Source: an uncultured Eubacteriales bacterium
GTDB lineage: Bacteria > Bacillota > Clostridia > Oscillospirales > Acutalibacteraceae
DNA: 64,000 nt
Reading direction: 5' to 3'
Assembly (NCBI GenBank): GCA_934561055.1
Contig: CAKTFN010000002.1
Location: 186,001-250,000 of the forward strand
Shown here: piece after piece, positions 47,945-56,663 of the stretch
Position numbering within the stretch: position 1 is the stretch's first letter
Layout of the letters: the number at the start of each line of letters is the position of its first letter
Position numbers and translations under genes: made by a program
The notes under the pieces: generated by a model
The model's input: the letters and a program-made list of their open reading frames with translations, nothing else
What the model was told of the DNA's origin: nothing
Databases searched by the model: none

Positions 47945-48783
47945 CTTTTTGTACCTCCTTTGAGTACGTCAATAATTATACAGATTACAAATACACCGAG
48001 ATTACAGGCAACAATTGTTGAGCCGACCGGCGTTGAAAAGACAATCGAAACGAGTATTCCGCAAACGGCACATACAACCGAGAACACTGCCGCACCGATC
48101 ATTACTCCTTTAAAACTTCTGAAAAGCCGCATTGCGCAAAGCGCAGGAAAAACAATGAGGGCGGAAATCAAAAGTGCGCCGACAAGGTTCACCGAAAGAA
48201 CAATCACAACCGCCGTTGTCACGGCAAGAATGAGGTTATAAACCGAAGTTTTTGTTCCCGTCGCCCTTGCGAAAGTTTCGTCAAACGTTACAGCGAATAT
48301 CTTGTTATAGAAAAGCGCAAAAATGACAATTACCGCCGCCGCAAGAACGGCGCAGGTTATAACGTCGCTTTTTTTGAGCGTTAGGATTGACGTTGAGCCG
48401 AAAAGAATGCTGCAAACGTCACCGCTGAGATTGGTCGTTTTCTTTGAAAAAACGTTGAGAAGAAGATAGCCTATCGCAAGCGAGGAAACCGAAAGAACGG
48501 CAACCGCGCTGTCTCCTTTGAGCTTTGCGCTGTCCCCCCTCAAAAGAAGGACGGAGGCAAGAACCGTCACGGGAAGAGAGACATACATCGGGGTAACCGA
48601 AAAAATCATTGCAACCGTCATCGCTCCGAACGCAACATGGGAAAGTCCGTCACCGATGAGCGAGTATCTGCGAAGAACAAGGCTTACGCCCAAAAGTGCG
48701 GCGCAAAGCGCAATCAGCACTCCGGCAACAAGAGCAAAACGGACAAAGTCATACTGAAAATACGAAACAATCTTTTCAATCAT
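47941..48783 (-). CDS. znuB: Zinc/manganese ABC transporter permease
   Basis: The 280-residue ABC-3 family permease has eight or nine helices. VLRRYSLIGDGLSHVAFGAM is the conserved cytoplasmic coupling segment, and LVGALLISALIVFPALCAMRL and FSTPVGSTIVACNLGVFVI are typical of the family. I take the ATG at 48783, giving MIEKIVSYFQYDFVRFAL; it overlaps the ATPase gene by 8 bases. It forms the membrane part of the system with ZnuC and ZnuA. Confidence 0.92.
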   Translation of the reverse strand: MIEKIVSYFQYDFVRFALVAGVLIALCAALLGVSLVLRRYSLIGDGLSHVAFGAMTVAMIFSVTPMYVSLPVTVLASVLLLRGDSAKLKGDSAVAVLSVSSLAIGYLLLNVFSKKTTNLSGDVCSILFGSTSILTLKKSDVITCAVLAAAVIVIFALFYNKIFAVTFDETFARATGTKTSVYNLILAVTTAVVIVLSVNLVGALLISALIVFPALCAMRLFRSFKGVMIGAAVFSVVCAVCGILVSIVFSTPVGSTIVACNLGVFVICIIIDVLKGGTKR

Positions 48784-49492
48784 TTTTTTCGTCCTCCTCT
48801 CCGAGAAAGGCTTTGCCTTCGGCACTGTTTTTATAATCTTCCGTTGTTTTGAAAAATGCGCCGTTTCGGCTTATCTGAAGAATATGCGTTGAGTACTTCA
48901 TCGCAGCCGAAAGGTCATGAGAAACCATAATGACCGTTACGCCGTTTTTTTCGTTGATATCCTTTATCAGGTCATACATATTTTTTGTAACAATCGGATC
49001 AAGTCCGGCGGCAGGTTCGTCAAGAAGAATGAGACCTTTTGCGGCGCAAAGCGCACGGGCAAGCAGAACACGCTGCTTTTGACCGCCGGAAAGCGCACGG
49101 TAGCTTTTGTTTTTGAGGTTAAAAATTTCAAGACGTTCAAGCCACTTTTTTGCCGTTTCCTTTTGCTCTTTCGAGTAAAACGGGCGAAAGCCGCACCGGC
49201 CGAGACAGCCGGAAACCGCAACCTCCCAAACCGTTGCCGGAAAATCCTTTTGTGCGTCTGTTTGCTGCGGAAGATAACCGATTGAAGTTTTTGAAAAACT
49301 GTTCGCAAATTTAATTTCTCCGCTCACCGGAGCTTTGAGCGAAAGGAGAGTTTTTATCAGCGTTGACTTTCCCGCTCCGTTTTCTCCGATTATACAAAGA
49401 TAGTCACCGGAAGAAACCGAAAAGCTGATGTTTTCCGCAACGGCTTTTCCTTCGTAACCCACACTGACATTTTTAAGCGACAAAAGTTCCAT
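48776..49492 (-). CDS. znuC: Zinc ABC transporter ATP-binding protein
   Basis: The 238-residue ATPase has Walker A GENGAGKSTLIKTL (about 36-49), Q-loop GYLPQQTD, signature ALSGGQKQRVLLARAL, Walker B LILLDEPAAGLDP and H-loop VSHDL. The sequence is of the ZnuC/MntB-type. Its start codon shares a base with the znuA stop (TGATG) and has GGGAGGT upstream. Operon order znuA-znuC-znuB-lipoprotein. Confidence 0.93.
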   Translation of the reverse strand: MELLSLKNVSVGYEGKAVAENISFSVSSGDYLCIIGENGAGKSTLIKTLLSLKAPVSGEIKFANSFSKTSIGYLPQQTDAQKDFPATVWEVAVSGCLGRCGFRPFYSKEQKETAKKWLERLEIFNLKNKSYRALSGGQKQRVLLARALCAAKGLILLDEPAAGLDPIVTKNMYDLIKDINEKNGVTVIMVSHDLSAAMKYSTHILQISRNGAFFKTTEDYKNSAEGKAFLGEEDEKND

Positions 49493-50466
49493 CAGTTGAG
49501 TACCTCCCTAAGGACGGAAAGGTTGTCCGTCATTATCGAAAGGTAGCTTGTTCCGCTTTCAATGTCGTCTTCCGAAACCGACTGACAGGAATTGAGTGTT
49601 CTGACTTCCGCTTTGCTTTGCGAAGCAATCGTCTTTGCAACGGAGCCGTCCGAACCGTCAATTTTGAGAACAAAGGGAAGCTCTTTTTCCTTGACTTTTT
49701 CAACAAGAAATTTTATTGTTTCAAAGCTTGCCTGCGTTTCGGCAGAACAGCCGGAAAAAGCGGCAAAACATTCGAGTGAATAATCGTCCGCAAGATATCT
49801 GAACGGGAAGCGGTCGCCGAAAAGGAGAGTTTTGCGCTTTGCGTTTTTCACCGTTTCGGAGTAATCCTTTTCAAGGGCGGTCAGCTTTGAAAGGTAGGAA
49901 GCGGAATTTTTCCTGTATTCTTGTGCATTTTTTTCGTCAAGGGAGCAAAGTTTTTCGGTGATTGCCTTAACAATCAGTTCGGCGTTTTTGAGCGAAGTCC
50001 AGACGTGTTCATCCTTTTCTTCTTCGTGCTCTTCGCCTTCTTCGTGCTCCTCTTCCTCCATGCCTTCAAGCGTTTCCTCATCCTTTGCGTCAACAACATC
50101 TATCAGCGAAAGAACGCAAATGTTTTCGTTTTTTGCGGTTTCAAGAACTTCGTCTGCCCATTCGTCGGATTCTCCGCCGATGTCAATAAATAAATCGCTG
50201 CTTTTAATTTTGAGAATATCATCTGCCGAAGGCTTGTAATTGTGCATATCAACCTTTGATTTGAGAAGAAGAGTAAGTTCCGCTTTGTCTCCGGCAATTT
50301 CCTTGCAAAAGTCATACTGAGGAAAAATCGAGCAGACAACAGAAAGTTTTTTGTTGTCTGCGCCGGTGTTTTTTGCCGCTTCAACGCTTTTCTTTTCATC
50401 GGTGCAGGCGGAAAATAATGCTAATACAAACAATAAAGAAAAAAATACCGAGAAAAATTTTTTCAT
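49492..50466 (-). CDS. znuA: Zinc ABC transporter substrate-binding lipoprotein
   Basis: The 324-residue protein has a lipoprotein signal (LALFSACTDE) and the ZnuA fold: VVCSIFPQYDFCKEIAG, then VDMHNYKPSADD (metal-binding His), IDIGGESDEW. A His/Glu-rich loop at about 130-155 (EEEEHEEGEEHEEEKDEH) is diagnostic for zinc proteins. The second half carries GDRFPFRYLADDYSLE and FVLKIDGSDGSVAKTIA. It binds Zn2+ outside the cell and delivers it to ZnuBC. I choose the ATG at 50466, after AGAGGT. A terminator at 50523 separates it from the small gene upstream. Confidence 0.93.
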   Translation of the reverse strand: MKKFFSVFFSLLFVLALFSACTDEKKSVEAAKNTGADNKKLSVVCSIFPQYDFCKEIAGDKAELTLLLKSKVDMHNYKPSADDILKIKSSDLFIDIGGESDEWADEVLETAKNENICVLSLIDVVDAKDEETLEGMEEEEHEEGEEHEEEKDEHVWTSLKNAELIVKAITEKLCSLDEKNAQEYRKNSASYLSKLTALEKDYSETVKNAKRKTLLFGDRFPFRYLADDYSLECFAAFSGCSAETQASFETIKFLVEKVKEKELPFVLKIDGSDGSVAKTIASQSKAEVRTLNSCQSVSEDDIESGTSYLSIMTDNLSVLREVLN

Positions 50467-50522
50467 AACAATACCTCTATTTTCTAAAATATAAAAATAA
50501 GACATAAAAATATAACAGGACA

Positions 50523-50545
50523 AAAAAGCCTTCTTGAAAAAAGGC
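50523..50545 (-). terminator. Terminator between the small membrane gene and znuA
   Basis: On the minus strand GCCTT...AAGGC encloses a TTTTCAAG loop and is followed by TTTTTTG. Confidence 0.65.
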
Positions 50546-50568
50546 GCAATTATCCTGCTTAAAAAAAT

Positions 50569-50874
50569 TTAACCCAGTATTTTGTTTTTTAACGTAACGG
50601 GAGTTTCGTTCCGAGTTTTCACGGGAAGATTTCGATCAATCGGAACGAATCTTTGCGCGCAAAAAACGAAGAAAAAAAACGAAACAAAAACGGAAAGCCC
50701 CAACGTTTTGAAAAGCGACTGAGCAAAGTTCACCATTGCGCAAATGAAGCATCCTCTGTCGGGACAAAGGTGCGAATCATGCGCCGGAAAACCCGAAAGC
50801 GAAAAAACGAAAGCAAAAGAACAGATGATTGACGCAACGAGAATCAAAGCGAAAATCTTTTTTGCTTTTTTCAT
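50569..50874 (-). CDS. Small membrane protein with His/Cys motif upstream of znuA
   Basis: The 101-residue protein has two membrane helices (IFALILVASIICSFAFVFSL and LGLSVFVSFFFFVFCA) separated by HDSHLCPDRGCFICAMVNFAQ. The HxxHxCxxxxCxxC set looks fit to bind a metal. Similar small proteins with a His/Cys-rich loop accompany zinc permeases in Clostridia, as far as I recall; I cannot name the family. The ATG at 50874 follows GGAAGGTG. A near-consensus promoter is at 50907; a terminator precedes znuA, which may allow partial readthrough. Confidence 0.65.
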   Translation of the reverse strand: MKKAKKIFALILVASIICSFAFVFSLSGFPAHDSHLCPDRGCFICAMVNFAQSLFKTLGLSVFVSFFFFVFCAQRFVPIDRNLPVKTRNETPVTLKNKILG

Positions 50875-50906
50875 TTCAACGCACCTTCCTTTCATGGATT
50901 TTTTTC

Positions 50907-50935
50907 AGTGTAGCATAAACTTTACTTTTTGTCAA
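50907..50935 (-). promoter_or_regulatory. Sigma-A promoter upstream of the zinc genes
   Basis: On the minus strand TTGACA (50935-50930), 17-base spacer, TACACT (50912-50907). No clear Zur box was recognised around it. Confidence 0.75.
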
Positions 50936-50989
50936 ATAAAACGACAGCGCCGACAAGCAAAATTATCACAATTTAATTAAAAATAACAT

Positions 50990-51020
50990 AAAAAAGCCGC
51001 CCGGAAAATTACGGACGGCC
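50990..51020 (-). terminator. Terminator of glnA
   Basis: GCCGTCCG and CGGGCGGC pair on the minus strand, followed by TTTTTTA. Confidence 0.82.
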
Positions 51021-51034
51021 GAAAAAATATGAAC

Positions 51035-52363
51035 TTAATATTTTCCGAGATATTTTTCGATTTCCCACTGAGAAACCCTTGTGCTGTATTCTTTCCATTC
51101 TTCCTTTTTCGCTTTGATATAGCGGTTAAAGACGTGGTCGCCCATGCATTCACGCATGAAATCGCTCTTTTCAAATTCTTTAATCGCTTCTCCGAGCGTT
51201 TTCGGAAGTGAACCGATTCCTTCTTTTTTGCGTTCTTCGTCGGTGAGATTGAAGATATTTGAATCTTTTGCCGGCGGAGGAGTGAGTCCTCTTTCGATTC
51301 CGTCAAGACCGGCAAAAATGCTCGCCGCCATTTCAAGATACGGGTTTGCAGCCGGGTCGGGGTTGCGAAGTTCAACTCTCGTTGCAACCCCCTTTGCGGA
51401 AGGAATACGGATGAGTGGGCTGCGGTTTTTCGCTGACCATGCGATGTAAACCGGAGCTTCGTAACCGGGAACAAGGCGCTTATACGAATTGACAATCGGG
51501 TTCGTCAAAACTGTCATGCTCTTAATGTGATCCATCATTCCGGCAATAAAACCGTAAGCCGCTTTTGAAAGGCCGAATTCGTCATTTTCGTCATAGAAGG
51601 CGTTTTTTCCGTCTTTGAAAAGCGAAATATTAGTATGCATTCCCGAACCGCACTCTCCGAAAACGGGCTTCGGCATAAACGTTGCGTAAAGGCCGTGGCG
51701 GTTTGCAAGATTTTTAACAACGAGTTTGAATGTCATAACGTTGTCTGCGGTACGCAAAACCTCGTCATATTTAAAGTCGATTTCGTGCTGACCTTTTGCG
51801 TTTTCGTGGTGAGAAGCCTCAATTTCAAAGCCCATGCTTTCAAGCGTAAGGCAGATATCTTTTCGGCAGTCCTCACCCTTGTCAATCGGACCGAGGTCAA
51901 AGTAACCCCCTCTGTCGTGGCAGAAAGTTGTCGGTCTTCCTTTTTCGTCCGGGCGGAAGAGGAAAAATTCGCATTCCGGGCCGACGTTGCAGGTGTAACC
52001 CATGTCGGCGGCTTTTTTGATTGCTCTTTTGAGAACATGACGCGGATCGCCTTCAAACGGCATTCCATCCGTAAAATAAACGTCGCAAATAAGTCTTGCG
52101 GTTTTTCCGCTTTCACTTTCCCAGGGGAGAACGACAAACGAGTCAAGATCCGGGTGAAGGCACATGTCCGACTCTTCGATTCGGACAAAACCGTCAATTG
52201 ACGAACCGTCAAAGCAGCAACGGTTGTCGAGCGCTTTTGAAAGTTGGCTTCTTGTGATCGAAACGCTTTTGAGCATTCCGAGAATATCGGTGAACTGAAG
52301 GCAGATGAATTTTACATCTTCCTCTTCGGCAATGCGTAAAATATCTTCTTTTGTGTAGCTCAT
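51035..52363 (-). CDS. glnA: Glutamine synthetase type I
   Basis: This 442-residue enzyme makes glutamine from glutamate, ammonia and ATP. Motifs: VKFICLQFTDILGMLKSV (beta-grasp), FDGSSIDGF, NVGPECEFFLF, ASHHENAKGQHEIDF, TFMPKPVFGECGSGMH and NPIVNSYKRLVPGYEAPV, and RVELRNPDPAANPYL. The length and the absence of an adenylylation-site tail are those of the GSI-alpha enzymes of Firmicutes, which are regulated by feedback. I start at the ATG at 52363 after AAGGA. The promoter is at 52493 and the leader of about 120 bases is structured. It is monocistronic. Confidence 0.96.
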   Translation of the reverse strand: MSYTKEDILRIAEEEDVKFICLQFTDILGMLKSVSITRSQLSKALDNRCCFDGSSIDGFVRIEESDMCLHPDLDSFVVLPWESESGKTARLICDVYFTDGMPFEGDPRHVLKRAIKKAADMGYTCNVGPECEFFLFRPDEKGRPTTFCHDRGGYFDLGPIDKGEDCRKDICLTLESMGFEIEASHHENAKGQHEIDFKYDEVLRTADNVMTFKLVVKNLANRHGLYATFMPKPVFGECGSGMHTNISLFKDGKNAFYDENDEFGLSKAAYGFIAGMMDHIKSMTVLTNPIVNSYKRLVPGYEAPVYIAWSAKNRSPLIRIPSAKGVATRVELRNPDPAANPYLEMAASIFAGLDGIERGLTPPPAKDSNIFNLTDEERKKEGIGSLPKTLGEAIKEFEKSDFMRECMGDHVFNRYIKAKKEEWKEYSTRVSQWEIEKYLGKY

Positions 52364-52492
52364 AATCAAAATTCCTTTTTATCCGATTTGCTGCGACGAA
52401 AGAAGCCCGCGTTCCCGAAAAACGGACGCACGCCGAAAATCTCCCTTTTCGGGGAGAAAAACCAATATTCAATTCATACACAGCTATTTATT

Positions 52493-52521
52493 AGTCTATC
52501 ATTTGCGACTTGATTTGTCAA
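52493..52521 (-). promoter_or_regulatory. Sigma-A promoter of glnA
   Basis: On the minus strand TTGACA (52521-52516), 17-base spacer, TAGACT (52498-52493). The leader holds hairpins CTCCCC/GGGGAG-like at 52440-52456 and GCGT...ACGC at 52409-52430. The remaining intergenic DNA (52522-52780) is A+T rich with a repeated TTGTCAACAAAAA (52515, 52714); I see nothing else in it. Confidence 0.75.
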
Positions 52522-52781
52522 CAAAAACCGGCCTTTCGCCGCACAATTTTATCAAATGAAGTATCCGCCTTGAAACAGCGTAAAACATTCTGCTTTTGGC
52601 GTAGCCCGAAGCGGTGTTTCGCCGTTTGGCGTTACATTCGGAAAAAGCGGCATTTTTTAAAAATTTTTCCGATTCATTGCGTTTCTCTTAAAAAATCTAA
52701 AAGTTCTCAAACATTTGTCAACAAAAAGAAAGGCTCATTTTTGTGCATTTAGTAGATAAATTTTACAATCACGCTTTTTTC

Positions 52782-52811
52782 TTGAAAAAACCGTCCAAAT
52801 TATTGTATAAT
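52782..52811 (+). promoter_or_regulatory. Sigma-A promoter for the MFS pair
   Basis: TTGAAA (52782-52787), 18-base spacer, TATAAT (52806-52811), about 105 bases before the ATG. Confidence 0.7.
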
Positions 52812-52917
52812 GAGTCAAAGTCATGCTCATTTGAGTCCTTCGTTTCGGAGAACGAAGCCGAAGAATAACCGTGAGCCGGCAAACATAATTACCAATTTGA
52901 AAACGGAGGAAACACCA

Positions 52918-54621
52918 ATGTCCGAAAAAACAAAGGGTGCGTCAGCCGCACCCCAGACACAAAAGCTTAATTACAAGCGAACCTTTTTAATCGGTCTCGG
53001 CTTTATGGCATGTATGCTTTTGTGGTCAATCTACAATTCATATGTTCCCGTAATTCTCAAGGCAAAATTCACAGAGCTTTTCGCCGCAGAAGGCGGAATC
53101 GTCGCTTTCCATCAAAGAGTTCCCGCTCTTGCGTGGCTTTCCGTTCCCCTTATCGTCAACGCAATCATGACGATTGACAACATCTTCGGCGTTATCTTCC
53201 AGCCGTTCTTCGGAAAAAAGAGCGACGGAACAAAGTCAAAATTTGGAAAAAGAATGCCATATATTATCATCGGCCTTCCGATTTGCGCCGTTTTCTTCTG
53301 CTTCATTCCGGTTGTTGCTTTTTCGGTGAAGGCAATTGCGCTGAGCATTGCACTCATGATGTCCGTCGTAATCTGCTTCAACTTCGTAATGTCAATCTGG
53401 CGTTCACCGGTTGTTTCGCTCATGCCGGACTTCACTCCCTCAAACCTTCAAAGTGACGCAAACGCAGTCATTAACATCATGGGCGGCATCGGTCAGGTTC
53501 TCGGCTTCGTCATCGGAACTCTCGTTTCAACCCTCGCCGGCCTTTTCGGTCTCAACGGAATGGCCGAAATGCTCAAGGCAAAAACGAACACTCTCGGCCA
53601 GATTCTTGCAACCAATCCGGACGGAAGCGTAATCGTTGACGCCGTTGACAAACTCGGAAACGTTACCGGTCTTTATGAATGCCCGGCGGATCTTGCCGAC
53701 AAGTTCAAGGTCTTCTTTGAAGGAAAGCATGACAGCTTTGTTGTTGACGGCGTTACCCTCGCTCAGAAGAGAGTTCTCACCGTTGACGGCGTTGTTCAGT
53801 ACGTTAACTACACTCCGATTTTTGTCGTTGCCGCAATCATCGCCGTTTTGAGCCTTGTTGCCCTCATTGCTTTCTATAAGAAAAACAAACAGTATGACCT
53901 TTCTGCCGCAGTTGAACTTGAAACCGCAGACGGCGAAAAACCGAAGAAGATTAAAATCCGTGACCTTCCGATTTCAAAGGAAGAAAGAAAGAGCCTTCTT
54001 CTCATGCTCGCCGCACTCTTCTTCATTTGCAACGCAACCGAAGCGATTATCCCGAACTTTACGAACTTCGCAGAGGAAACTCTTGCGGTTAAGCCGATTT
54101 ATTCAACCCTTATGATGGCCGTCTTTGCCGTTTCGCTCGCAGCGTTCGGAATTCCGGCCGGTACCCTCGGAAGAAAAATCGGACGTAAGAAAACAATCGT
54201 TATCGGTCTCATCGGCTGCATTGTTTTCTTCGGAATTTATCTCGCCGTTTCTCAGATTTTCGGAAATCAGAGCAAAATCACATGGATCTCGTTCTGGATT
54301 GCCCTCGTTGTCGGCGGCGCTTGCGTCGGAATGATCAACATCAATACGCTTCCGCTCGTTCTTGCAATCGGCGGAAGAGAGTTCGTCGGAACTTTCACCG
54401 GATATTATTACACGGCAACCTTCTCGGCCGCCGTTTCCGGTCCGATTCTTTGCGGCCTTCTCATCGGTCTTTTTGACAACGATTATAACTTCATGTTCCT
54501 TTTCTGCGCGCTTGCTTTCGTAATCGGCCTTCTCATCATTACCCGTGTAAAGCACGGCGAGGTTGCCAAGGGCGAAGACACCTCATGGCTCGATGAAGCC
54601 GTTCAAAACGCAGATGATTAA
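52918..54621 (+). CDS. MFS transporter, SLC45/GPH-like (first of a tandem pair)
   Basis: The 567-residue protein has twelve predicted helices. Family text: LGFMACMLLWSIYNSYVPVIL, IFGVIFQPFFGKKSDGTKSKFGKRMPYIIIG (the loop 2-3 motif), and TLPLVLAIGGREFVGTFTGYYYTATFSAA near the end. An extra loop of about 100 residues lies between helices 6 and 7. The GPH/SLC45 groups move sugars with H+ or Na+. I take the ATG at 52918 after GGAGG. The next gene is a paralogue with the same start (MSEKTK..A...QKLNYK). Confidence 0.85.
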   Translation: MSEKTKGASAAPQTQKLNYKRTFLIGLGFMACMLLWSIYNSYVPVILKAKFTELFAAEGGIVAFHQRVPALAWLSVPLIVNAIMTIDNIFGVIFQPFFGKKSDGTKSKFGKRMPYIIIGLPICAVFFCFIPVVAFSVKAIALSIALMMSVVICFNFVMSIWRSPVVSLMPDFTPSNLQSDANAVINIMGGIGQVLGFVIGTLVSTLAGLFGLNGMAEMLKAKTNTLGQILATNPDGSVIVDAVDKLGNVTGLYECPADLADKFKVFFEGKHDSFVVDGVTLAQKRVLTVDGVVQYVNYTPIFVVAAIIAVLSLVALIAFYKKNKQYDLSAAVELETADGEKPKKIKIRDLPISKEERKSLLLMLAALFFICNATEAIIPNFTNFAEETLAVKPIYSTLMMAVFAVSLAAFGIPAGTLGRKIGRKKTIVIGLIGCIVFFGIYLAVSQIFGNQSKITWISFWIALVVGGACVGMININTLPLVLAIGGREFVGTFTGYYYTATFSAAVSGPILCGLLIGLFDNDYNFMFLFCALAFVIGLLIITRVKHGEVAKGEDTSWLDEAVQNADD

Positions 54622-54638
54622 TTAACCGTCGTTAATAA

Positions 54639-54670
54639 AACGGGGACGGGTTTGTGCCCGTTCCCGTTTT
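54639..54670 (+). terminator. Terminator/attenuator between the MFS genes
   Basis: AACGGGGACGGG pairs with CCCGTTCCCGTT, then TTTGATTTTTTT. The second MFS gene begins 33 bases later with no promoter seen, so partial readthrough is likely. Confidence 0.75.
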
Positions 54671-54702
54671 TGATTTTTTTCAAAAAAGGAGAAAAGAAGA
54701 AA

Positions 54703-56562
54703 ATGTCTGAAAAAACAAAAAACGTTTCCGACGCTCCGAAGAAGCAAAAGCTTAATTACAAGCTGACGATTCTCACGGGTTTCGGATTCATGGCGTCGTC
54801 AATCGCCTGGGCAATTTATGACCCCTACGTCACCAAAATCCTCAACCGTCTTCTTTCGGCTTCGGATTTCGTCACAAATCTCAGCGCAAAGCTCAATGAG
54901 GCTCTTCCGTGGCTCGCAAATCTTGCAAGGGCTCAGGGTGAAGACGTCGGTTTCGGCTCAAGCATCACCCTCGTTCCGCTTTTCATCGGAATCATAATGA
55001 CGTTCGACAACGTTTTCGGCGTCATCTTCCAGCCGACCTTCGGAAAGCTTTCCGACCGTTGCCATTCAAAGCTCGGAAAGCGCCGTCCGTTCATTGTTAC
55101 AGGCGCACCGATTTCGGCCGTTCTTTTTGCTCTCATTCCGATTGTTGCGCTCAAAACGAACAGCGTTGCCGCAACAATGGTAATCATCATTCTTTTTGTT
55201 TTCGTAATGTCGCTTTGGCGTGCGCCGGTCGTTGCGCTCATGCCCGACCTCACTCCTCCGGAACTTCGCTCCGAAGGAAACGCAATCATTAACCTCACCG
55301 GTTCCGTCGGAAGTCTTATCGGTATGGTTGCCGGAACGATTGCAAGCGTGATTTACGTTGCTCTTTTCGGTCAGTACACCGACGAAGCCCAAACTTTCCC
55401 GATCGTTTTCCTCATCGGTTCGTTCGTCATGATTGCCGGTTCGCTCGTTCTTCTCTTCTTCGTCAAAGAGGAGGACACAAGCATCAAAATCAAGGCCGAC
55501 AAGAATCAGATCATGGACGCAAAAGCAAGACGGGCCGCCGAAAAAGAGGCGAAGAAAGCCGAAAAGGAAGCAAAGAAAGCAATCAAGCTTTCAAAAGCAG
55601 AAAGAAAGAGCCTTGTTTTCATGCTCTTCTCGCTCTTCTTCCTTTTCTGCGCTTCAAACGCAATCACAACGTTCTTCTCGCTTTTCGCCGCAGAAATTCT
55701 TCACCTTAAAACCGCAAAGGCAACAATTCTTATGGCAATTTTCGGTCTTTGCTCCGGTCTTGCCGCAATCCCGGCCGGAAAGCTCGGAACAAAATGGGGA
55801 AGAAAGAAAACAATCATGGCCGGTCTTTGCACTTTTCTTGCCGTTTTCGTTGTCTTCTTCGGAGTGTTCACCGTAATGCTCGCCTCGGACGGACTTTCAA
55901 GCGGAAAATATGTTGCGGCAAACAAGGTTTATGCGAACATTGAAGGCGCAATGAACGACATCAACACCGCAAACAAAAAGGCCGCAGGCGAAAGCGGAGC
56001 CGAATTTGAAACGCTTGACCTTGAAGGTTACGTTGAATACCTCAAAAATCCGACCGATGAAAGTCCGTATTCAAAGGTTGACGCTTCGCTCAAAGAAAGC
56101 ACAAACGGCGGTTACAGCCACGATTCTCTCATTGCAACAAGCCGTGACGTTCTTGAAAAGGACGTTGCCGACGGCGATTACGCCGGCGCAATGAAAAACA
56201 TCATGGAAGCCGTTGACGGCGTTGTAAAAATTCTCGGAATTTTGATTTTCCCCGTTCTCATCCTCGGCGGTGCGGCGAATATGTTCATCACCGTCAACAC
56301 CCTTCCGCTCGTTCTTGAAATCGGTGGACTCGAAAAGGTCGGAACGTTCACCGGATATTACTACACCGCAACGTTCTCGGCTCAGATTGCTTCGCCGATT
56401 GTTTACGGCTTTGTCGCAATGGTCAGCGGAACGTATATGTCGCTGTTCTATTACTGCCCGATTGCGTTCCTGCTTTGTATGTTCTGCATTCTCTTCGTCA
56501 AACACGGCGAGGCGATTCCGCAGGAAGTTGTTGACAAAATCGAAGAAGAAAACGCCGATTGA
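54703..56562 (+). CDS. MFS transporter, SLC45/GPH-like (second of a tandem pair)
   Basis: The 619-residue paralogue of the upstream transporter shares NVFGVIFQPTFGKLSDRCHSKLGKRRPFI, LWRAPVVALMPDLTPPELRSEGNAIINL and TLPLVLEIGGLEKVGTFTGYYYTATFSAQ. It differs by a Lys/Ala/Glu-rich helix in the central loop (AKARRAAEKEAKKAEKEAKK, near residue 280) and by a roughly 100-residue extracellular insert between helices 10 and 11 (KVYANIEGAMNDINTANKKA onward). The ATG at 54703 follows AAGGAG. Tandem duplication followed by loop divergence is the simplest history. Substrate unknown, perhaps a disaccharide. Confidence 0.85.
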   Translation: MSEKTKNVSDAPKKQKLNYKLTILTGFGFMASSIAWAIYDPYVTKILNRLLSASDFVTNLSAKLNEALPWLANLARAQGEDVGFGSSITLVPLFIGIIMTFDNVFGVIFQPTFGKLSDRCHSKLGKRRPFIVTGAPISAVLFALIPIVALKTNSVAATMVIIILFVFVMSLWRAPVVALMPDLTPPELRSEGNAIINLTGSVGSLIGMVAGTIASVIYVALFGQYTDEAQTFPIVFLIGSFVMIAGSLVLLFFVKEEDTSIKIKADKNQIMDAKARRAAEKEAKKAEKEAKKAIKLSKAERKSLVFMLFSLFFLFCASNAITTFFSLFAAEILHLKTAKATILMAIFGLCSGLAAIPAGKLGTKWGRKKTIMAGLCTFLAVFVVFFGVFTVMLASDGLSSGKYVAANKVYANIEGAMNDINTANKKAAGESGAEFETLDLEGYVEYLKNPTDESPYSKVDASLKESTNGGYSHDSLIATSRDVLEKDVADGDYAGAMKNIMEAVDGVVKILGILIFPVLILGGAANMFITVNTLPLVLEIGGLEKVGTFTGYYYTATFSAQIASPIVYGFVAMVSGTYMSLFYYCPIAFLLCMFCILFVKHGEAIPQEVVDKIEEENAD

Positions 56563-56576
56563 TCAATTGAAAATCA

Positions 56577-56612
56577 AAACTGCCGCAACGGTTCACGTTG
56601 CGGCAGTTTGTG
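56577..56612. terminator. Strong terminator after the MFS pair
   Basis: AAACTGCCGCAACG (56577-56590) is a perfect inverted repeat of CGTTGCGGCAGTTT (56596-56609); it may serve both strands. Confidence 0.82.
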
Positions 56613-56663
56613 TTATCCGTAATATGCGTCGATACTTATGATGAAGAAAAATCGAAAGTCGGC

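Noticed and set aside
50466..50522. Zur operator before znuA
   Set aside because: The A+T-rich repeat ATAAAAATATAA is suggestive, but nothing resembles the known Zur consensus well enough.
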